The notes below the pieces were generated by a model. That model was not told where the DNA came from. It searched no databases and worked only from the letters and a program-made list of their open reading frames with translations. DNA of 64,000 nucleotides, taken from assembly GCA_004764695.1 (NCBI GenBank), contig SMSO01000025.1:915102-979101 (forward strand). The letters run 5' to 3'. Made by a program: the position numbers and the translations under genes. This document shows positions 1 through 9,578 of this stretch, piece by piece (the stretch's first letter is position 1; every line of letters begins with the position of its first letter). This DNA comes from Schizochytrium sp. TIO01. Taxonomy: Eukaryota; Sar; Bigyra; Thraustochytrida; Thraustochytriidae.

Positions 1-2
1 TG

Positions 3-356
3 TATTGGAACAAGAACTGCAAAGCTTGGCGTGCTCGAATTTGGGTCAATGGAAAGAGTGAACATTTAGGTAACTTTGATGATGAGTTTGAGGCTGCAAG
101 AGCTTTTGATAAGCGTGCCTTGGACCTTGGACGAAATGGAACAATGAATTTTCCTATGGAGAGTGTTTCTTCACAGTTTCTGTCGCGACGTAAAGACCAT
201 AGACGCATCAGTTGTGAAAATAGTTCCTCCTCACGTCAAAGTACTGAACTACAGAACCATCAGCGCTCTCTCCTGAATACACCTGAGGAGCAAGAACAAT
301 CTGACTTATCACACACTTTGCAACAAGACTTCTTGATAAATGAGAACCTTGTCTAA
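3..356 (+). CDS. AP2/ERF-domain protein, 3' part only
   Basis: The frame is open from the window edge (codons start at base 3) to the TAA at 354-356, so the 5' end lies outside. The first 45 or so residues read as an AP2/ERF DNA-binding domain: WRARIWVNGK, then a glycine-rich turn (HLGNFDDEFEAARAFDKRAL) and the closing RNGTMNFP. This is the usual beta-sheet plus amphipathic helix of the family. AP2 domains bind DNA in plant transcription factors and also occur in many protists and in mobile-element proteins. The remaining 60 residues are polar and low in complexity, with no second domain visible. Whether this is a host regulator or part of an element cannot be told from the fragment. Confidence 0.75.
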   Translation, partial: YWNKNCKAWRARIWVNGKSEHLGNFDDEFEAARAFDKRALDLGRNGTMNFPMESVSSQFLSRRKDHRRISCENSSSSRQSTELQNHQRSLLNTPEEQEQSDLSHTLQQDFLINENLV

Positions 357-978
357 TGTGATAACACATTTAAACAAAATCAAAGCAAAAATGGATTGAA
401 CAAATTTTCAAGCGCTCCTACCTCTTTTGACTTCGTAGAAACAACTTCCTTACCATAAAGATTATGAACGAGCTGGGAATATTGGATACGCGAAACGTGT
501 ATTTCTATAAGGAAAGGGGGGGATGGGCTGACAAAATGATTTCTCAAACGAAGACAACAATCATTAAGATCAACTTACTCAAAGTTAAATGTTCTGTAAA
601 TATTATGTAAGATCAACAAGATTATTTTTTCAGAGTTATCTTGCTGATTAAATTTTTTATAACCTCAATGCCTCGGCTTGATTTGCCAAACGTCGCATAG
701 TGTTGCTTTTGATAGCAAAAACGTACTGTGGAATTGTGGAATCATATTATCAATATTAGCAATCGAGAAGCGAGTATAGGGAATACAGTAAGATTTCCTG
801 GCAATCTAATGCAAGTCTCAAGGCAATAAGACTCAATTGGATGCAATTGAAGAATAGTCTTCTGATCGATGCACATCAAGACTCAAAGCAATCAAGTGCG
901 ACACTCGCATAGGCAATCTATAAATCGCAGCTTGATGAAACCAGAACTTAATGTTGTGGATCTCTGTGATAACTCAAC

Positions 979-1400
979 TGCTGAGATTACCAACCAAAGG
1001 GTCATGTAGACAAGACAGTACCAAAGTCATGTATGACACGCTATTGTCGGTCCTTCACTATTAGAAATAACAGTATATAATAAGAATGTGACTACCAGAT
1101 ACGAAAGCAAGAGGCTGAAGGAACTCAAGAGTGAAAATACGCTACATGATCAAAGAATTATTTAAGGGCAAGCCCGAATCAGAGGTTGAAGAAACGAGTT
1201 AACCTGACCTATTTGGGTTCTGTACAATGCAAACAAAGTCTTTATTAGTCTCCGATTTAGAAGTGGAACCAGCCCACCTGGATGTTCATCTCCGAGGTCA
1301 GCAGATCGCTAACCCAATAAGACAACGTACAATTCCTTGCCTTTAATCCCCCAGCCAATCTCTAACTGGTCAGGGATTATCTTTCAGCAGTATCCTCTTG
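979..1400 (+). repeat. R2 repeat, copy 1 (diverged)
   Basis: Matches in order the landmarks of the copies at 14.67-17.1 kb: a CTGAGAT..CCAA..AA start, a GACAAGACA block, GTTAACCTGACCT, an AGCAGATCGCTAAC block and a final TCAGCAG-rich end. Identity is patchy, so this is an old copy. No coding potential is seen. Confidence 0.5.
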
Positions 1401-2023
1401 GAATGATTACAGATTCTAACCGAGTTCAAGTTGCAAAAGGATCACAATGACCTTTTATTTAAAAGTCGGCAGACGGCAAATTGGTAGTACTGGTGTGCGC
1501 AAAACAAAAATAGCGGACACGATTTTTGGGAACACGGGGGACCATTGATTTTTCTTCGAGACGAGAGGCAGTTTTCAGTAGAAACTATATATATATTACT
1601 CTACAGTATCTCAACTTTTTAATGTACTAAATATCAGTATTTACGATGAGTTCGGTACCATATTTGTCAAATTTCAAACTTTGCTATAGCCAAATTAATT
1701 CATAGCAAATTATTCTAGATTGCTACTACCACTCGTTCTTCGGAGATAGAGTTCTCCCGACCCCAGAGTAGTTAGAATATATAATTTATAATAGTTTAAC
1801 ATATGAAACTATTAGTAGTGCTCAAGAGTTAATTAGATTTATTTTTTTATTTTTTAAGTTCTTTTATCCTGATTCTCCTAGCAATAATATTCCGTGAGGA
1901 TACATAAAGATACACTATGTCTTGTAGAATAACCATGCATATCGAAACCGATCAATATATTCGTTAACATGTTATAATTATTAGCAGACTGCACCGTGAA
2001 ATAATTACTTAGTAGTGGATAGG

Positions 2024-2033
2024 AGGTACCTAC
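2024..2033 (+). promoter_or_regulatory. AGGTACCTAC word, copy 1
   Basis: Exact 10-mer, 155 bp before the start of the giant frame. It overlaps further TACC/TACCTAC repeats (2027-2037). One of five exact copies in the window; a regulatory role is inference. Confidence 0.3.
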
Positions 2034-2187
2034 CTACCCTTTCTAGCAAGATTAAAAGCTTTAACTCTGAAGTGAAATACAGTTTGTGGTTCCACTTTTG
2101 CAAGAGCAAAAATACATCAAAGCCAGAAGCACATCTGATACGCATGGACTCTAAGAATATTGCAAGTAAGAGATTCAATCGAAAATC

Positions 2188-5100
2188 ATGGATGAGGATT
2201 TCATTAAGGAGGTGCTGAATGATGTTGTCGAAAACTCTGCCTCTGACTCTTCGGTTTGGGGAAGCTCTTCCAGGGGTTGGGATGGCGATGTTGAATCAGA
2301 TGGCATTGAAAGCGAGATTGACGATTCAGAAGACGCAGGGAGTGTCTATTCTGATGGGACTATAGAAGACGAAGATAATGATGAAGTAGTAGAAAGGCAT
2401 AAGGTTGGTGAGCGTACAAAGCGCATAAGTGCTTGCCAGGATGACTTTATCAAATCTATGAGGCAAAAGGCGGAAAACACATCAGTCTATGACATGAATA
2501 AAGTTCATAATTCTACGATATTTAGCCCAATGGCCATGACCTGGGTTCATCGTCCATCAAAAGCCTTAACACCCGAAGGTATGCATGTCCGTCCAGTTGG
2601 AATCTGGTGGCCCTCGAAGATGTTTAAATCAATGAAGGGAAAAATCCCTTGTCCAGGATGCAATAAGGATCCCAGCTGCCGTATTCAAGCAGGCCTTGTG
2701 AGCTATGATGATGGGTTTTGGACGGATTCCCCGCGAGAGATAATTGGCTGGTGTGAAACATGGTTTCTTCAGACAAGGCGATACACATGTAAAAGATGCG
2801 GTTTGACCTTCAAGAATAGTGATCCACGCGTTTTGCGCTTATGCCCAGAAGAAGTTCGTATATGTTTCAATCTAGTTTTAACAAAGCGTGCTGGGATTGA
2901 GCGCGAGCTCAGTCGATGGGCATACTCCATGTGGGTAAAGAGCCCCGCTTGGTGCGTAGCTCAGATTCGAGAATCTCATGTCCGTCATTTTGGTCGCTTA
3001 GAGTCCGAGTACTATTCACGCGCAGTTACAGCCCTACAGAAATTCATTATCTCAGGTAAAAACTCCAAACTAAACGGAAAGATAAGTGACCACTTCAAAA
3101 ATCGCATTGACCCTGAAAGCGGCGAAACAAAACCCATGAAAGCAACTCTTGATGATGAAGAAGCTCCAACGCTTGATGAGCAAAACGACGAGAACTTTGC
3201 GGAGAGTTTCCTAAGCGTTAAAGTCGAACAAGTGAAGGGCTTCGGTAAAGAAAAACAAAAGGTTTTAATGAACATCTTCAATGTCGCGAGACCTTCAGTC
3301 CATGATTGCTTTACTGGGTTATCTATTTTTTTACAGCAAAGGAATCTTCTAGATGTCCTACAGGAAAAACGTTTTGATTTTTTGTCGAATAAAAACCGAA
3401 TGGACAAGCGGATAAAAACGTTGACAACCTGGAAAGATAATCTTTTGAAATTCTTATTCGAACAAGTAGAAAGTGATGCCGGGAAGGCTGCTGGTTATGG
3501 TAGTACAAGTGGAGAACCTGGCGAGAGTGCACTTACAGTTCAAGAGGCAATAAAGAAGGCGCAGCGTGCGCTAGTTAGACGCGACGCGCGAAATAGTCGA
3601 AACCATAAAAAAAGGCAGGCTGCCATTGAACAGGCAAAACAGAGGGCATTTGAGGTACAGAGGGATAAGCAGTACACTGAGGAAGACCGTTGTGATAAAG
3701 TGAACCCTTCAACCCAGTTGCAAAAATTTGGGTACTTTGATGATCCAGAAGGCTACAATGGTTTGCTCGTTGGTAGTAGACTAATTGATGGAGTATCGCT
3801 GCACCACTATCAGCATGAAGCGCGCCCACTTTTATACGAGACAGTAAGCTACAGTGCGAGGTTTATCTCCATAGACTGCACCTTCAAAATCCCTGATCGA
3901 ATTGTAGTTTATCTCACTCAAGATGACAAGTCAAGGTTAGTTTTGCGGCCTCATCAAGCGCTGCTAACAATCACCAATGAATACAACCAGGTCGTTTATC
4001 ATGCAGCCTTGGCAAATAGTGAAAACAACTCCGAAATCAAAGCCGTTCTAGAACGTTTTCGACGTATTCGTGTTGAAATGGGCGAAAAAGATTACAAACC
4101 AGACTGTGTTTGGACTGATACATGCTGTTCCAGATCAAAGGGAATTATCGAAGAGGTATTTGGCAAAGATGTGCCAGTACGGCTAGACCTATTTCATTGG
4201 TTGCGCCGTTTAGATCCTATCATGTCAACAAAGCCAACATGTCCTCGCAGATTAGCTTTTCAGCGAGCACTAGTCGACGCTTTCATCATGAGGAATTCCG
4301 AAGAAGTGAAAAAAGTTGAGGAAGAACACAAAGGCAGACACCAAAAATACATCCGAAAAAAGATAGCAGAGACAGTTCCAGGTAATATTCCTGGACCAAC
4401 GACACTAAAGTCACGGATTATTGAGGTCTTTAAAGCCTTTTTCCTGGATGAATTTCAATCAATGTCAAGCAACTTTTGGACGAAGTTCATGGAAGCCACT
4501 GAGGAAAATCTCGGTACTAGTACGGAAAAAAACAATGTGTCTCTGCCAAAAATAAATTTCAAGCAGTCAAGTCTTTTTCAAATGGTAGCAAACGATGGAT
4601 CTGGTCGCAGTTTCTTTCAAGTCATAAGCGGGCTCTTCCACCACGTGAGAAAGGGATGCCTCAGTGATCCACTCAATATGATTTTGCAGACTCGTACACA
4701 TGATGGGAAACGCCTCGTTGCGAGACGTAGCACGAATGGAAGCAAAGCTTTTCATAGATTTCTGTCCACTTGCATTGCATACAAAATTATGGGTCTTGCT
4801 CGAGCTGACATTGTAATTTCTGTGAATGTTGCTGCATACAACAAATCACGTTTAGTAAAGCTAGAAGGCCTGCCACAGTACTATAAGTATCAACCTTTGA
4901 GTCATCGCCTCATTCAGAACTCAATTGTACATCAGGCCTTCAAATCAATGGCCAAGAGCAACCTTCCGTATCCGAATACTGGGCTTCCTGTATGCACACA
5001 AGCGTCGCTGAGTCATAGCTTAGCTGCTAACTCTAATATCAGAAATCCTCTAACTGAGGAGGATCTCTTTGGGTCATCCAACATGGCTTTACTCGTCCTT

Positions 5101-7908
5101 CCTCTTTTAGACTTAGCAAAGACTGAAAAATATTCTGGAAGTGTTGCTCTTGCCGCAAGAGTCGGAAGTGAAATCACAGCTTTCCTGTATGCTTTAGGAT
5201 TAGAGGACGCTAAATATTGCCAAAGAAAGAAAAGCCTACAGGGAGCGCCATCTATAGACGTGATTCAACGTATGCTTGTCGAGCTCAACGGCGAAACAAT
5301 CAAATCCCAAAGAGGAACCGTTAAAGATCTTCGAGACAAGAATTATCTCTTCAGTCTTGGGATAAAATTCATCGAAAAACATAAAGCAGATGAAGTAAAA
5401 GATCACATCAAAGTTTTTTCTCTCTTATGCGATCAAGCTGCGAATATCTGCAAGTCAGAGGTAAAACTGAAAGTTTACACCCAAGGGGAAAGTGGAGGGG
5501 ACAATTTTACCATGTGGAGCTACCACACAGGTTCTAGATCAAACTCTCTGTCCAGATCCCTTCACATAGGTAGAACTGCACGGGTGCCTGGAGCTACCCG
5601 AGCTAGCTTTCATGGTATGCGACTCCCATTCCAAGGTACCAACCGAGTCGCCGCTCTGGAAGCTGTAGATCATTGGATTGCCTTTCAGCAATCTCCATTA
5701 TCTAGCGATGAAAGTTTCCGAAATGAACAGGGCTACTCAACCAAGAACCCCGTCACCCCAACAGTTATTGGCGGCGTTGCACTTGACAAATTACTTAACG
5801 ATGGCAAACAACCAGAGACGAGTTTTGTCATTCCCCCAGGAAGAAAGCTCCTATCTGAAGCTTCTCCAATACCTTTCGTTGCTGTGGGAGGGAACAAAAG
5901 TCAAAAGGCAGAGAGAAAGTTGTTTTCTAATCTACAAACGATAGGTAGGTTTTCCCTCCAGACAACTGACCCACGACATGACTTTCGTGCCTTCGAGAGA
6001 CTTTGGTCCAGCTATACAGCAAGCCCAAGCTGGGGCTATCCTCCATTGTACCATCCAGATTTTGGGGAGGGAATAACGATTCGCCCCAAAACAGCAGCAA
6101 TGCTAAGAGAATATGCCTTGTGGCGCCAACGGCAGCGTGGAAATTGCAAAGCTCATCGTGACAAAACTGTCACTCTACTTGGGCAGTCGTTGGAGTGTTC
6201 CGAAGATGCAGCAGTACCAGACTTTAACATGAAACTTCTGTATTCACCAAATATGATCGGTAAAGAAGCTCTAGAAGAGCAGGACCTCAGAGATGCTCAA
6301 GAGTTTGCTGCTTCAGATGAATCGTTGGGTGGACTTTCCGCCCTTTGGATGGGGCCCTCACAAGCATCAAACTTCACATCGAACCCAGTTATGGTTGGAG
6401 TAGAACCCGAGCTTGGTATGAGTAAAGTTGAGCAGATGGAGAGTTACACTCCAATTCCTACGGAACCTTGGAGAACAATAAAAAATTTAAATGCACACAA
6501 GTATTGCTCAAACTGCCATCGGCCAAACCAAGTCCATCGACAGTGGAAAATTCCATTTGGTCCCTCCTGTCGGCTTGGTAAATCGTTTCCAAATATAGTA
6601 TTGTTTACTCGTGCACAGTTCAAACGAGAGTCCAAAATAAAAGTTCGCAGTTGCTCAAAACAAATCGTTAAAGCTTCTATCACTGATGTAAAGTCAACAG
6701 TGCAAACGACAGAAACAAAAAGAATGCTCGACGCGGAGGCGGATATGGGTACCGACAAAAGGGCCAGATATCAGGAGCCCTTAGCTACAAGGGGAACTGA
6801 CCTCGAAGCGGTGAGTCGGTCTTCTCTGACCATGGATGAAAAGTCTTTCTGGCAAGGGTCTGCGAAAATACTTTATAGTCTTGATCCCAATTTAATTCTG
6901 AAACTTCCATGTTTTAGATTCGGAGATACTCAGGTCGTGCCTTACCAGATTCAAGTCGTTGACATTCTGCCTGCTTTCCGCCGAGAAAGCACGTACGAAG
7001 ACTGGACAGACATTAAAATCAATACGAAGAAACTCGAAAAGGAAAATGACATTTCCAGTGATAGTCCAGAACTTTATATGAACAACTTTCTGTTGGATGC
7101 GTGGTGCTCTCTCAAATGTGAGAACAACAGATTCAAAACTTCTTCAAAACCTTGCTGCGTTTTTGTATCTCCACATGCCTATGAAGCACTCCTTCAGCCA
7201 GAACATCCGAACAAAGAGGGGTTTTCTGAGTATGTGCACAAAGCAATTGTTGCCTCAATCCCAGATTCGAATTGGGAAGACAACACAAAAGTTTATATTC
7301 GAGGGGGAAATATGCCACCCCGTATTAAAGTACCAGCATGCGTGGATTATGTTTTCTTCCCTGTGCTGTTCAGCAATCATTGGACCCTTACATTTATCGA
7401 CTTTCGCTCGAACGAATGTGTCATTTTCGATCCAAAGGCGGCTTCGGTAGGCACACAGCGGAGAACTGCCAATCGAATATGTCTTGAAATCTTGTTTGGG
7501 CCTGATCACAGAGATAAACCCTGGTCTGAGGTGTCGGGGCACCAACACAACAGCCATGATTGTGGGTATCACGTCGCTGCTCTGATGCATGGACTTTCTC
7601 AGCATGAAACAATTGTGGACGTTGACCCGGTTAAGTACTGGAAATCCAGAATTATTTCCAATATCCGTGAAGAAGACATGCCAACGGTTCACCGACCATC
7701 GTTTGCCCTTGACATAGTGAAACCTTTGTGGAAGGAAAATTTAAAAGAATTACAAGGTGAAACTATCGAGTCTACCATCATGAACGCGAATAAAAGTTGC
7801 AATACATCCGCACTCGAAGCATTTTGCCTGAAGTTAAAAAGAGTTTCGGACCAAAGTACCCCGATTGAATTTATGCTTAATCGATTACAATCAAGCTTTA
7901 CTAGTTGA
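2188..7908 (+). CDS. Giant transposase-like protein with C-terminal ULP1 protease
   Basis: A 1906-codon single-exon frame. Residues 1-75 are acidic. Residues about 115-275 form a zinc-binding module with CPGC (C155/C158) and CKRC (C201/C204), followed by a conserved-looking LTKRAGIEREL helix. This resembles the DUF6729-type domain of eukaryotic transposon proteins, from memory. Residues 558-680 look like an RNase H-fold core: SIDCTFK (D563) and VWTDTCCSRS (D644), followed by RLDLFHWLRRLDP. I cannot place the third acidic residue. The C-terminus (about 1640-1850) is a C48/ULP1 peptidase with all four catalytic positions: H1731 in NHWTL, D1748 in IFDP, Q1786, and C1792 in HDCGYH. ULP1 domains fused to or carried with transposases are known in Zisupton/KDZ and some Mutator-like elements. 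The reading frame is uninterrupted, so selection or recent arrival is likely. A simple SUMO-protease host gene is less likely given the transposase core. Confidence 0.75.
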   Translation: MDEDFIKEVLNDVVENSASDSSVWGSSSRGWDGDVESDGIESEIDDSEDAGSVYSDGTIEDEDNDEVVERHKVGERTKRISACQDDFIKSMRQKAENTSVYDMNKVHNSTIFSPMAMTWVHRPSKALTPEGMHVRPVGIWWPSKMFKSMKGKIPCPGCNKDPSCRIQAGLVSYDDGFWTDSPREIIGWCETWFLQTRRYTCKRCGLTFKNSDPRVLRLCPEEVRICFNLVLTKRAGIERELSRWAYSMWVKSPAWCVAQIRESHVRHFGRLESEYYSRAVTALQKFIISGKNSKLNGKISDHFKNRIDPESGETKPMKATLDDEEAPTLDEQNDENFAESFLSVKVEQVKGFGKEKQKVLMNIFNVARPSVHDCFTGLSIFLQQRNLLDVLQEKRFDFLSNKNRMDKRIKTLTTWKDNLLKFLFEQVESDAGKAAGYGSTSGEPGESALTVQEAIKKAQRALVRRDARNSRNHKKRQAAIEQAKQRAFEVQRDKQYTEEDRCDKVNPSTQLQKFGYFDDPEGYNGLLVGSRLIDGVSLHHYQHEARPLLYETVSYSARFISIDCTFKIPDRIVVYLTQDDKSRLVLRPHQALLTITNEYNQVVYHAALANSENNSEIKAVLERFRRIRVEMGEKDYKPDCVWTDTCCSRSKGIIEEVFGKDVPVRLDLFHWLRRLDPIMSTKPTCPRRLAFQRALVDAFIMRNSEEVKKVEEEHKGRHQKYIRKKIAETVPGNIPGPTTLKSRIIEVFKAFFLDEFQSMSSNFWTKFMEATEENLGTSTEKNNVSLPKINFKQSSLFQMVANDGSGRSFFQVISGLFHHVRKGCLSDPLNMILQTRTHDGKRLVARRSTNGSKAFHRFLSTCIAYKIMGLARADIVISVNVAAYNKSRLVKLEGLPQYYKYQPLSHRLIQNSIVHQAFKSMAKSNLPYPNTGLPVCTQASLSHSLAANSNIRNPLTEEDLFGSSNMALLVLPLLDLAKTEKYSGSVALAARVGSEITAFLYALGLEDAKYCQRKKSLQGAPSIDVIQRMLVELNGETIKSQRGTVKDLRDKNYLFSLGIKFIEKHKADEVKDHIKVFSLLCDQAANICKSEVKLKVYTQGESGGDNFTMWSYHTGSRSNSLSRSLHIGRTARVPGATRASFHGMRLPFQGTNRVAALEAVDHWIAFQQSPLSSDESFRNEQGYSTKNPVTPTVIGGVALDKLLNDGKQPETSFVIPPGRKLLSEASPIPFVAVGGNKSQKAERKLFSNLQTIGRFSLQTTDPRHDFRAFERLWSSYTASPSWGYPPLYHPDFGEGITIRPKTAAMLREYALWRQRQRGNCKAHRDKTVTLLGQSLECSEDAAVPDFNMKLLYSPNMIGKEALEEQDLRDAQEFAASDESLGGLSALWMGPSQASNFTSNPVMVGVEPELGMSKVEQMESYTPIPTEPWRTIKNLNAHKYCSNCHRPNQVHRQWKIPFGPSCRLGKSFPNIVLFTRAQFKRESKIKVRSCSKQIVKASITDVKSTVQTTETKRMLDAEADMGTDKRARYQEPLATRGTDLEAVSRSSLTMDEKSFWQGSAKILYSLDPNLILKLPCFRFGDTQVVPYQIQVVDILPAFRRESTYEDWTDIKINTKKLEKENDISSDSPELYMNNFLLDAWCSLKCENNRFKTSSKPCCVFVSPHAYEALLQPEHPNKEGFSEYVHKAIVASIPDSNWEDNTKVYIRGGNMPPRIKVPACVDYVFFPVLFSNHWTLTFIDFRSNECVIFDPKAASVGTQRRTANRICLEILFGPDHRDKPWSEVSGHQHNSHDCGYHVAALMHGLSQHETIVDVDPVKYWKSRIISNIREEDMPTVHRPSFALDIVKPLWKENLKELQGETIESTIMNANKSCNTSALEAFCLKLKRVSDQSTPIEFMLNRLQSSFTS

Positions 7909-8904
7909 TCCTTGATAGCAGCTAACAAATAAAAAAGATATTGAATTCTCTATAGCGAGACTTTGACTATGTGGATAAACCAAGGTGGAGAGAAAACGAG
8001 GTTTGATTAATAGATCTATCATGATATTGTTCCCTTTGTTCCCTTATGTTATCCTGTTGTCCGATTTTTGTATATATGCCCTAACCGCAGTGGTGAGCGC
8101 CCCCGGTCGACTTCTGAAACTTTTGACTTTAAAATATAATATAATATAAATAATACCCATATATGAGCCTCTTGTCTACATTCCACAGCACTCTTAGCAG
8201 GTGTCAACATTAAGTACATGCAAACAACGCATGGCTCTATATACTAAGAATGGGTGGAGGAAGGTGATGGTTTTCTCACTGTCTTGAAACACTTTAAATA
8301 TTGTTGTCTACTAACCACCATGATACCTAACTTACTATGTTGCTAAGTTGCTATGCGGAAATCTTTCCTTCAATCCAATTACTGAGGAATTCACTTGGAT
8401 GATAGTTTCAACAACTGATACTAGGATCAGGATCTAATCATAGTTTGGCTGCTTAAATCTCCAATCGAAGGGTTGAGTAGGTAAAGACTTAGCAATTGTA
8501 AGCGTATCTTGAAGCTTGCTTCATTTCCTTCGCTTCCTGACACAGGCGCATCAAATATTGACTGGCACATCACCATGACAGCGGTCACAAATGGTTCCTT
8601 TAAGCCTTGTGAAGCTACGAGGTAGTGATATGTTAGTTGTTTTTCCTCAGTACAGTGTTTGACTTATTCATGTCTTGGCCCCTGGTCGATTGATTTCTCA
8701 ATCGCAGATAGGAAGGATCTAAGAGGTATATACTGTCAAGGGGATGAGAGACGAAGGCAGCCAGGATAACGGGTTATTCTAACCTCATCAGCTATGCGTA
8801 ATACAGATAAATTATGTGCTGCTCTGAGAAATTAAATATGTATTAATCCACTCTGGTGTCCATCTTGAAGGTGGGGAGATCGCTACCTCAAAAATCATAC
8901 TTGT
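7909..8904. other. Intergenic, no gene seen
   Basis: AT-rich unique-looking sequence after the transposase stop. It contains the candidate right inverted end at about 8058-8070. A fragment at 8455-8520 (CCAATCGAAGG...) resembles the start of R2. No coding region is supported. Confidence 0.5.
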
Positions 8905-9100
8905 TGTCCTGGCCCTCTGGCCTATTTCTATACAAGTTGCCTAATGAATGTATTCCCCCGACATTTCATTTTTTTAAACAGAGAAAACTCTCACTTCCTT
9001 CAAGTTAATTAATAAGAAAAGTAAAAGAAATTCCTTTTAATCGAAGATTTTCTGGACTTACAAGAGTTCGTCTTATCATGCACGCTATCGTGCGATAAGG

Positions 9101-9160
9101 CAATCTTTAAAGATGAATGAAAATTTCATAAAGTCAAAGATGTCCTGGAATCGTATCAAT
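9101..9160 (+). repeat. 60-bp direct repeat, unit 1
   Basis: Identical at 59 of 60 positions to 9254-9313; the only difference is T against C at the eighth base. Lies within R1 copy a. Preceding blocks (GAGAAAACT...CACTTC, at 8981 and 9211) are also duplicated in part. Confidence 0.9.
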
Positions 9161-9253
9161 GCCTTCAGATTGGATTCGCCTTTACATTTCAAATCAAGAG
9201 ATAAAATATCGAGAAAACTTCACTTCTTTCAAGTCTAAGGATCTTTAAAACTG

Positions 9254-9313
9254 CAATCTTCAAAGATGAATGAAAATTTCATAAAGTCAAAGATGTCCTG
9301 GAATCGTATCAAT
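9254..9313 (+). repeat. 60-bp direct repeat, unit 2
   Basis: Second unit of the duplication starting at 9101, 153 bp downstream. The near identity points to a recent internal duplication inside an otherwise diverged repeat. Confidence 0.9.
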
Positions 9314-9578
9314 AAGGGCGTCACACATCGTTATTTTGAAGAAGCTTCACAATCAGTTCATACCCAAACTATCAGTAACATTATCGCTGTAAGACAGATA
9401 ACAACTGCTCAGCCTACGCATAGCTATCCTAACTTGCTCACACAAATTTATGTTCCAAAGAGATGCAATTAAGCCCCGCGTACATATTGGACATGCTAAC
9501 GTCTTAGACTAGCCTTTTTTCATGAGCTCATTAATTCCTCTGGGTGCCTTGTTCTTCACTCAACCAGGGCTCACGACA

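Larger units (their letters stand above)
357..2187. other. Intergenic, AT-rich, holds one R2 repeat copy
   Basis: No convincing coding region. A diverged copy of repeat family R2 lies at about 979-1400 (listed separately). A candidate left end of the transposase element is near 1505. The word AGGTACCTAC occurs at 2024-2033, 155 bp before the large frame. Confidence 0.6.
1505..8069 (+). mobile_element. Putative DDE/ULP1 DNA transposon around the 1906-aa frame
   Basis: The central frame is transposase-like, so an element should surround it. A weak inverted pair brackets it: CAAAAATAGCGGACA near 1505-1519 and the reverse complement of TGTCCGATTTTTG near 8058-8070 (CAAAAATCGGACA). The pair matches except for a 2-base insertion. 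I see no convincing target-site duplication, so the boundaries are provisional and the short match could be chance. Confidence 0.3.
8905..9578 (-). repeat. R1 repeat, copy a (674 bp, reverse)
   Basis: Read on the minus strand it starts TGTCGTGAGCCCTGG (9564-9578) and ends CCAGAGGGCCAGGACA or similar at 8905, like the other R1 copies. Internal landmarks shared with copy d include GTTTGGGTATG, a GTGAAGCTTCTTC block and the CAACTTGTATAGAAATAG block before the end. It carries a strong hairpin (CTTATC/GATAAG with GCACG/CGTGC) at 9072-9099. No matching target duplication is seen (TTGT left, AGAT right). Confidence 0.6.
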
